From positions 1 through 49,087 of the forward strand of contig NZ_JAEMUI010000031.1 of the NCBI RefSeq assembly GCF_016461715.1: DNA of 49,087 bases, in the 5' to 3' direction. The stretch comes from Marinomonas spartinae (GTDB lineage Bacteria > Pseudomonadota > Gammaproteobacteria > Pseudomonadales > Marinomonadaceae). This document shows positions 43,842 to 49,087 of this stretch, piece by piece. The translations under genes and the position numbers were made by a program. The notes beneath the pieces are model-generated. The model searched no databases. It was not told the DNA's origin and saw only the letters and a program-made list of their open reading frames with translations. Every line of letters begins with the position of its first letter. Within the stretch, counting starts at the first letter, position 1.

Positions 43842-44198
43842 CTATCCAATCAAGATTTTAATAGCTTCCCATAGGTCTGCGCCTTTCTTTGTCAGGATTA
43901 TTCGTTTGTTTTTGCCTTGATTCAAGAAGGAGAGGAGATCTAAGCCGTCTCTATCTCGACTTTTTGAACCTGATGAGAGTTTCAAAAAAATGGATTGAAC
44001 TCGCTTATACTCTGGATCGTATCCATCATCTGAATGAGAAAGTTGCATTAAGGTTGGACGATCTGCTTGGGATTCAATGAGCATGGCTACATCGATAAAA
44101 AAATGCAGTTGTTTTACGCTGTGAATGCCGTAAAGCGCTGCGTTATCAAGAATGGTTAGTAGCTGTGATGCGTTTAATTTTGAATTCTCTTTATGCAT
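43842..44198 (-). CDS. Possible winged-helix protein of unknown function
   Basis: A 118-residue protein. It starts helical and ends with KRIILTKKGADLWEAIKILI, typical of the wing and last helix of MarR-like winged-helix proteins, but the recognition helix is not clear. No ribosome site is seen before the ATG. AT-rich like its neighbours. Moderate doubt that it is expressed. Confidence 0.5.
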   Translation of the reverse strand: MHKENSKLNASQLLTILDNAALYGIHSVKQLHFFIDVAMLIESQADRPTLMQLSHSDDGYDPEYKRVQSIFLKLSSGSKSRDRDGLDLLSFLNQGKNKRIILTKKGADLWEAIKILIG

Positions 44199-44890
44199 TC
44201 AGTTTGCTTAGCCAAAACCAGAAGTATGCTATCTAACTTTAGCTGGTAATTGCTTATTGCGCTATAGCCACACCAACTGTGGTTACATATCCTTCAAATA
44301 GTCTGATAACCTGAAGAAGATTATTTATCTATAAATTTTTTTAGCATGCTCGAATGTTAGGCTGCGCTTTTTTTAAAGGTAGGCGTTTATCAGCAGAACG
44401 GTTTACCACTATGTTTTAGTAAGTTTTATTTCCATTAAGTTATTGATATTTAAAATTATTTTTTTTATTCGTTTGAATTTCATTTTTTCCGTGTTTTTAG
44501 CCCCCATTTGTAGCGGGTTACAGCAGCGTTTTGTCTTCGCTAAAATTTCACCGAGTCAGTAATCTAATGCAATCAGAGCGAAGGTAAGTGGTGTGGAGGC
44601 GAAGACAAAACCCAATGACTTACCTCTAACTTGTTGACTTTAGTGTGGTAAAATTGTCTGTCTTCAGTTGCTAAAGCTGAAAGTAGCTGAAAGGTCGACT
44701 TTAAAGTGTTTTCATGTTCAATTGCAGCGAATGGTGAAAAAATATGCTGGAAAGTCTTACGTTCAGCGGATAGGCGTTTTCTAAGTGCTTTGAAGTAGTT
44801 GATTGTTGATCCTGCAAGAGAAGAAAACTTTCTCCGAACGATAGAAGGAATAAACAAGCTTCAAAGCATAAAAACAAAGGTGAAAGAGCG
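44199..44890. other. AT-rich region holding flank repeat E2
   Basis: No gene supported. A 94-codon frame on the minus strand (44573-44857) covers the repeat and lacks a family, so it is judged spurious. Contains the inverted GTTTTGTCTTCGC (44528-44540) and repeat E2. It marks the right edge of the accessory patch. Confidence 0.55.
44528..44690. repeat. Flank repeat E2 with inverted partner
   Basis: GTTTTGTCTTCGC (44528-44540) is the exact reverse complement of GCGAAGACAAAAC (44599-44611). From 44599 about 90 bp align directly with E1 at 40953. The inverted partner also matches E1 left flank (GAAATTTTA before GCGAAGAC). The family thus occurs at both edges of a segment of about 3.6 kb. Confidence 0.7.
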
Positions 44891-45817
44891 ATGGAACTTC
44901 GGCAGATTAGGTACTTTTTAAAGGTCGTTGAATGCGGCAGTTTAGGTAAGGCCGCCCTTGAGTTAGACGTCGGTACTTCTGCGTTAAGTCAGCAAATATC
45001 AAAATTGGAAAATGAACTATCCACACGGCTACTTAACAGGACATCAACGGGGGCTCTTCCGACGAGTGCAGGCATTGCATTTATGCATCATGCTCAACTT
45101 GCCATAAGGCAAGCAGAGCAGGCAGCCATGGCGGCTCAAAAAGAGCGAACCAGTGGCTATGTCAGTATCGGCATGCCACCGACGACGGCTACCGTTCTTG
45201 CTCTCCCTCTAATTCGCGCAATGCGAGAGAACTATCCTCATATCCATCTTCATATAATAGAGATGCTATCTGGACATTTAGAAAATATGCTGAATACGCG
45301 ACAGCTAGATTTGGCAATATTATTTCATAAAGAGACGGTTCATCGTTGGAGTACAAAAGCGTTGCTCGATGAAGAGTTATTTCTCATCTCTTCACCAGAA
45401 GACTTGAATGCATCTGGCGCCTTGTCTCCCGTACATATCAAAAATTTAGCGGATATAAAGCTGATCATGCCAAGTGGGCAACATGGATTGCGGACTAGTT
45501 TGATGGCTGCTTTTGAGCGATATAATATTCATCCCAATATCATTATGGAAATTGATGGTCTTACGCTTCTAATGGACACGGTTCACCAAGGCTTTGGGGC
45601 AACCATTCAACCCGGAGCGGCTGCCGCTCGCTTTGGTAAAAACGGATTATCTATCCGTCGCATTGAAGATAACCAATTAATTCGTCGAAACTATCTGGTC
45701 AGTTTACCAGATGATGACCTTTCTCCAAGTGCGCTGGCGGCTCGTGCAACCATTATCAAGGTGACCAAAGATTTAGTGAATAGCGGTATCTGGTCTGGGG
45801 CAAACTGGATCGGCTAG
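44891..45817 (+). CDS. tcuR: LysR-family regulator, TcuR-like
   Basis: A 308-residue LysR regulator. The helix-turn-helix is FLKVVECGSLGKAALELDVG, then TSALSQQISKLENEL. The effector domain holds GYVSIGMPPTTATVLALPL and PSGQHGLRTSLMAAFERYNI. It is next to tcuAB in the same direction, as in Salmonella, where TcuR activates tricarballylate genes. AAAGAG lies before the ATG. Assignment rests largely on neighbours. Confidence 0.85.
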   Translation: MELRQIRYFLKVVECGSLGKAALELDVGTSALSQQISKLENELSTRLLNRTSTGALPTSAGIAFMHHAQLAIRQAEQAAMAAQKERTSGYVSIGMPPTTATVLALPLIRAMRENYPHIHLHIIEMLSGHLENMLNTRQLDLAILFHKETVHRWSTKALLDEELFLISSPEDLNASGALSPVHIKNLADIKLIMPSGQHGLRTSLMAAFERYNIHPNIIMEIDGLTLLMDTVHQGFGATIQPGAAAARFGKNGLSIRRIEDNQLIRRNYLVSLPDDDLSPSALAARATIIKVTKDLVNSGIWSGANWIG

Positions 45818-45944
45818 CATGAAAATGGGGTTTAATTTTTCTAAATACCTACCTGCAAAACCGCACTGTCGATGACGGCTTTCGCACAATAGTATTTCTC
45901 CGATACTGAAAAGCTATGCTGCTTCTCATGTAATAGGAGAGCTT

Positions 45945-47369
45945 ATGATCGATGTTCTGGTTATTGGCGGTGGTAACGCCGCTTTGTGCGCCGCCCTGAT
46001 GGCTCGTGAAGCGGGGGCTAGCGTCTTGTTGCTTGAGGCTTCACCACGTGAGTGGCGGGGTGGTAACTCACAGCACACCCGAAACCTAAGGTGCATGCAC
46101 GATGCCCCCCAAGATGTACTGGTTGACGCCTATCCAGAAGAAGAATTCTGGCAAGACCTGCTGAAGGTGACAGACGGCAAGACCAACGAAGAGCTGGCTC
46201 GATTGGTGATCCGAGAATCGTCCACCTGTCGGGATTGGATGCGTCAACACGGTGTTCATTTTCAACCGCCTCTTTCCGGTGCTCTGCATGTCGCACGTAC
46301 CAATGCGTTTTTTATGGGGGGCGGAAAAGCTCTGGTCAACGCCTACTATCGAAGCGCTGAGCGGTTAGGTGTGCAAATCCGATATGAAACCCCTGTTGAA
46401 GATTTAGAAATCCAAGATGGACGGTTTGTCGCCGCACTCATTCCTGAGCGCCAAGTAAATGGTGTTCACTTTGCGGCGGAACGTATCGAAGCCAAAAGCT
46501 GCGTGTTAGCCGCTGGTGGATTCGAATCCAATCGAGATTGGTTACGCGAAGCTTGGGGGCAAAATGAACGAGGAGAATACCCGTCCGATAACTTTTTGAT
46601 TCGTGGTACTCGGTTCAATACCGGAACATTACTCAAACGCATGCTCAGCCTCGGCGCTGACCGCATAGGAGACCCAACGCAAGCTCATATGGTCGCCATT
46701 GATGCTCGTGCTCCTTTATACGATGGCGGCATCTGTACACGTATCGACTGTGTATCCCTCGGTGTTGTGGTGAATAAAGAGGGTGAGCGTTTCTACGACG
46801 AGGGAGAAGATTTCTGGCCTAAGCGTTATGCCATATGGGGGCGCCTAGTGGCCCAACAGCCAGAGCAAATAGGTTTCTCTATCATAGACAGTAAAGCGGT
46901 TGGTCACTTCATGCCACCAGTGTTTCCCGGCAGTAAAGCCGATTCATTAGAACAACTCGCTGATCAACTAGAGCTTCCCCGCGAGACCTTCTTGCGCACT
47001 CTTCAACGCTACAATAAAGCCTGTCGCTCCGGTTCTTTCGATCATACGAAATTGGATGATTGTGCGACAGAAGGAATCTCACCTGCCAAAACTCATTGGG
47101 CTCGTCCTATCGATACGCCACCGTTTTATGGCTATGCCCTCAGGCCGGGAGTGACGTTCACTTATCTAGGGCTCAAGACCGATGCAACCGCAGCCGTACG
47201 TTTTGCTAATCAACCGAGCAAAAACTTGTTTGTCGCAGGGGAGATGATGGCTGGAAACGTACTTGGTAAGGGTTATACCGCAGGTGTTGGTATGTCGATT
47301 GGCACCGCTTTTGGCCGCATCGCAGGCCGCAATGCAGCCTTATCCTGCTTGGACAGACAGCCCGTTTAG
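45945..47369 (+). CDS. tcuA: FAD-dependent tricarballylate dehydrogenase
   Basis: A 474-residue flavoprotein that oxidises tricarballylate to cis-aconitate. The N-terminal FAD motif is VLVIGGGNAALCAALMAREAG. The succinate-dehydrogenase-like fold has GGNSQHTRNLRCMHD, and the C-terminus has FVAGEMMAGNVLGKGYTAG. GGAG lies before the ATG. It hands electrons to TcuB, encoded 42 bp downstream. Length matches Salmonella TcuA (about 467). Related fumarate reductases share the fold but not this neighbourhood. Confidence 0.92.
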   Translation: MIDVLVIGGGNAALCAALMAREAGASVLLLEASPREWRGGNSQHTRNLRCMHDAPQDVLVDAYPEEEFWQDLLKVTDGKTNEELARLVIRESSTCRDWMRQHGVHFQPPLSGALHVARTNAFFMGGGKALVNAYYRSAERLGVQIRYETPVEDLEIQDGRFVAALIPERQVNGVHFAAERIEAKSCVLAAGGFESNRDWLREAWGQNERGEYPSDNFLIRGTRFNTGTLLKRMLSLGADRIGDPTQAHMVAIDARAPLYDGGICTRIDCVSLGVVVNKEGERFYDEGEDFWPKRYAIWGRLVAQQPEQIGFSIIDSKAVGHFMPPVFPGSKADSLEQLADQLELPRETFLRTLQRYNKACRSGSFDHTKLDDCATEGISPAKTHWARPIDTPPFYGYALRPGVTFTYLGLKTDATAAVRFANQPSKNLFVAGEMMAGNVLGKGYTAGVGMSIGTAFGRIAGRNAALSCLDRQPV

Positions 47370-47411
47370 ATTGCCTGAATACATGACTAATAGAGAATAA
47401 GAGAATTTATC

Positions 47412-48545
47412 ATGAGCGCCGAAAGTAACCTGATTCCGCTATTAAACACCGCCGAAGAAGACGTCAACCGACAGATGCAAATCTGTAATGCCTGTCGCTA
47501 CTGTGAGGGCTTTTGTGCTGTTTTCCCTGCCATGACACAGCGCTTGGAGTTTAATAAAGCCGATATTCATTATCTAGCCAATTTGTGCCATAACTGCGGA
47601 GCTTGTTTGCATGCTTGCCAATACGCGGCACCACATGAATTTGATGTCAATATACCTCGAGCTATGGCCAAAGTACGTCTGCAAACCTATATAGACTTCG
47701 CTTGGCCCAAAAAACTAGGCGCGCTATATCAGCGCAATGGTGTGACTCTCGCCCTGTCCAGTGGGTTGGCACTCTGCCTTTTTCTGATTCTCACTTTGTT
47801 AATACAAGGCAATCTCTTCACAAAAATTGAAGAGGGAAATTTTTACCATATATTCTCACATAACACCTTAGTTGCCCTGTTTGGCTCAGTGTTTGTTTTT
47901 TCTATTCTGGCATTGTTAGTGGGAGTCGTTCATTTCTGGCGAAAAGTGGCGCCAAAAGAGGAGAAACGGCAGCAAGAACCTTTACCTGCCATGCTACAAG
48001 CTGGTAAAGCGGCCTTAACACTTAAGTACTTAGATGGAGGCCATGGACAAGGGTGTAATAATGAAGATGATGCCTACACATTATCTCGTCGCCGTTTCCA
48101 TCACTTGACCTTTTATGGCTTCATGCTCTGCTTTGCAGCCACCTCAGTGGCGACTCTTTACCACTATATTGGGTGGGAAGCGCCATATCCTGTCTTCAGT
48201 TTACCCGCCATGCTGGGAATCATCGGTGGTTTAGGCTTGCTGGTGGGGCCTGCTGGACTACTTTATCTAAACTATAAGCGACATCCCGATCATGGGGACC
48301 AAGCTCAGCGTCCCATGGATCGTGCCTTTATCGTTCTGCTATTCATGATTAGCTTGACTGGCTTATTGCTGCTTTGCGTCAGAGAAACCACTTTGATGCC
48401 ACTCATGCTTGCGCTGCATCTTGGCTTTGTCATGGCCTTCTTCCTGACAATGCCATACAGCAAATTCGCACATGGTTTCTATCGTAGTGCCGCACTTTTC
48501 AAGTCATATCTTGAGCGTTTTAAAGAGAAAAAAGCCAAACAATAA
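47412..48545 (+). CDS. tcuB: Tricarballylate utilisation protein B (Fe-S membrane protein)
   Basis: A 377-residue membrane protein. Two 4Fe-4S motifs are complete: Cys25, Cys28, Cys31, Cys35 (CNACRYCEGFC) and Cys59, Cys62, Cys65, Cys69 (CHNCGACLHAC). About six transmembrane helices follow, probably binding haem. It re-oxidises the FADH2 of TcuA and passes electrons to the respiratory chain. AAGAGAA lies before the start. Length matches known TcuB. Confidence 0.93.
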   Translation: MSAESNLIPLLNTAEEDVNRQMQICNACRYCEGFCAVFPAMTQRLEFNKADIHYLANLCHNCGACLHACQYAAPHEFDVNIPRAMAKVRLQTYIDFAWPKKLGALYQRNGVTLALSSGLALCLFLILTLLIQGNLFTKIEEGNFYHIFSHNTLVALFGSVFVFSILALLVGVVHFWRKVAPKEEKRQQEPLPAMLQAGKAALTLKYLDGGHGQGCNNEDDAYTLSRRRFHHLTFYGFMLCFAATSVATLYHYIGWEAPYPVFSLPAMLGIIGGLGLLVGPAGLLYLNYKRHPDHGDQAQRPMDRAFIVLLFMISLTGLLLLCVRETTLMPLMLALHLGFVMAFFLTMPYSKFAHGFYRSAALFKSYLERFKEKKAKQ

Positions 48546-48778
48546 AAACTATAACTAAATAACAGTGATTATCGTACATAAAAGTAATGAAAAACTAATG
48601 CTGCACATAAAAAATGTCTGGAACTGTAATTTAAGAAATGTGTGGTATTTATAATAGAAGGTAATGGGATTATTAATAATGATATTCAAATTCTAATTAA
48701 AAACTCGGTGGTACTAATAATTAATTTAGTATGATCTGTTGCAATAAGCTAAAAGAAAATAATAAAAAGGAGTTCGCC

Positions 48779-49087
48779 ATGATAAATAAATACCTTAAAC
48801 TTTTATTAAGCATGTCTATTGCTGTAATATCTATTTTAGGATTGACTTCAACGAGTGCTTTCGCATCCGATTTAACCGTGCGGTTTGCATGGTATATGCC
48901 ACCGCATACTGCTACGGCTAATCAAGCAGAAACCATTGCCAAAAACATCAAAGAAATGAGCCATGGTAGCATTAAAGTGCTTACCTATCCTTCTGGCTCT
49001 CTCCTCAAAGCCTCTAACATCGCCAATGGTTTAGCAAATAATACGGCTAATATGGGCATTAATGCCATGCACTGGTGGTCTAAATAC
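48779..49087 (+). CDS. TRAP transporter substrate-binding protein (DctP type), partial
   Basis: 103 codons to the window edge. AAAAAGGAG lies 6 bases before the ATG. A signal peptide (residues 1 to about 29, ending SAFAS) is followed by the mature start DLTVRFAWYMPPHTATANQA and ETIAKNIKEMSHGSIKVLTYPSGSL, the first domain of DctP-like periplasmic proteins. It probably binds tricarballylate or a related carboxylate, inferred from its place 233 bp after tcuB. The membrane subunits should follow outside the window. Confidence 0.9.
   Translation, partial: MINKYLKLLLSMSIAVISILGLTSTSAFASDLTVRFAWYMPPHTATANQAETIAKNIKEMSHGSIKVLTYPSGSLLKASNIANGLANNTANMGINAMHWWSKY

Noticed and set aside
44573..44857. 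94-codon minus-strand frame upstream of tcuR
   Set aside because: It covers repeat E2, matches no family, and the equivalent frame is broken in repeat E1.
1..49087. CRISPR array
   Set aside because: No set of short, evenly spaced direct repeats with unique spacers was seen; the repeats present are palindromic elements and attC sites.

Overview
The window looks like a stretch of chromosome from a marine gammaproteobacterium. Gene content and protein style (mqo, hslO, a bamE/fur divergent pair, ratA-rnfH, smpB-ssrA with the tag ANDKNYALAA, a Pseudomonas-like single-Cys Fur, an Asp-type HemB) fit Oceanospirillales such as Marinomonas. The genus is inference. Most of the window is ordinary core genome, cut by three accessory patches.

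Layout. 1-294 is the 3' part of a diverged 5S rRNA, its terminator, and a second degraded 5S half-copy with its own terminator. 377-768 is a tandem repeat of about 200 bp carrying palindromes, with a third palindrome copy at 2662-2736. A minus-strand CoA-transferase lies between. 3020-5010 is a small integron-type cassette array: two convincing attC sites, a truncated third, no integrase in view, and three unfamiliar ORFs, two of which carry HEPN RNase-type RNxxxH motifs. 5067-17278 holds housekeeping genes: trxC, ppk, hemB, an ABC-F ATPase, hslO, a CBS-pair protein, mqo, a yfcL-like gene, a flavin reductase and rho. 17778-19295 is ppx. 19867-22923 encodes an ammonium-transporter-like domain fused to PAS-GGDEF-EAL. 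23128-25152 encodes a distant FtsZ/tubulin-fold protein. 25302-31126 is a complete mrp Na+/H+ antiporter operon with a fused MrpA/B. 31627-34646 holds a Yip1-like protein, a lipoprotein, and small genes including a CI-like repressor next to ssrA (34978-35339). 35456-40823 is smpB, an NSS transporter, ratA-rnfH, bamE/fur and recN.

A second accessory patch (about 40953-44690) is AT-rich and flanked by directly repeated elements of about 90 bp. It carries a LysR regulator divergent from a tautomerase and an esterase-713-like hydrolase, plus the frameshifted start of a lost secreted protein. The window ends in a tricarballylate-utilisation locus, tcuR-tcuA-tcuB, followed by the start of a TRAP-type substrate-binding protein that may replace the usual TcuC permease.

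The best candidates for something undescribed are the HEPN cassette array (possible phage defence or toxin genes), the solitary FtsZ/tubulin-like protein, and the Amt-GGDEF-EAL fusion, which may couple ammonium sensing to cyclic-di-GMP.
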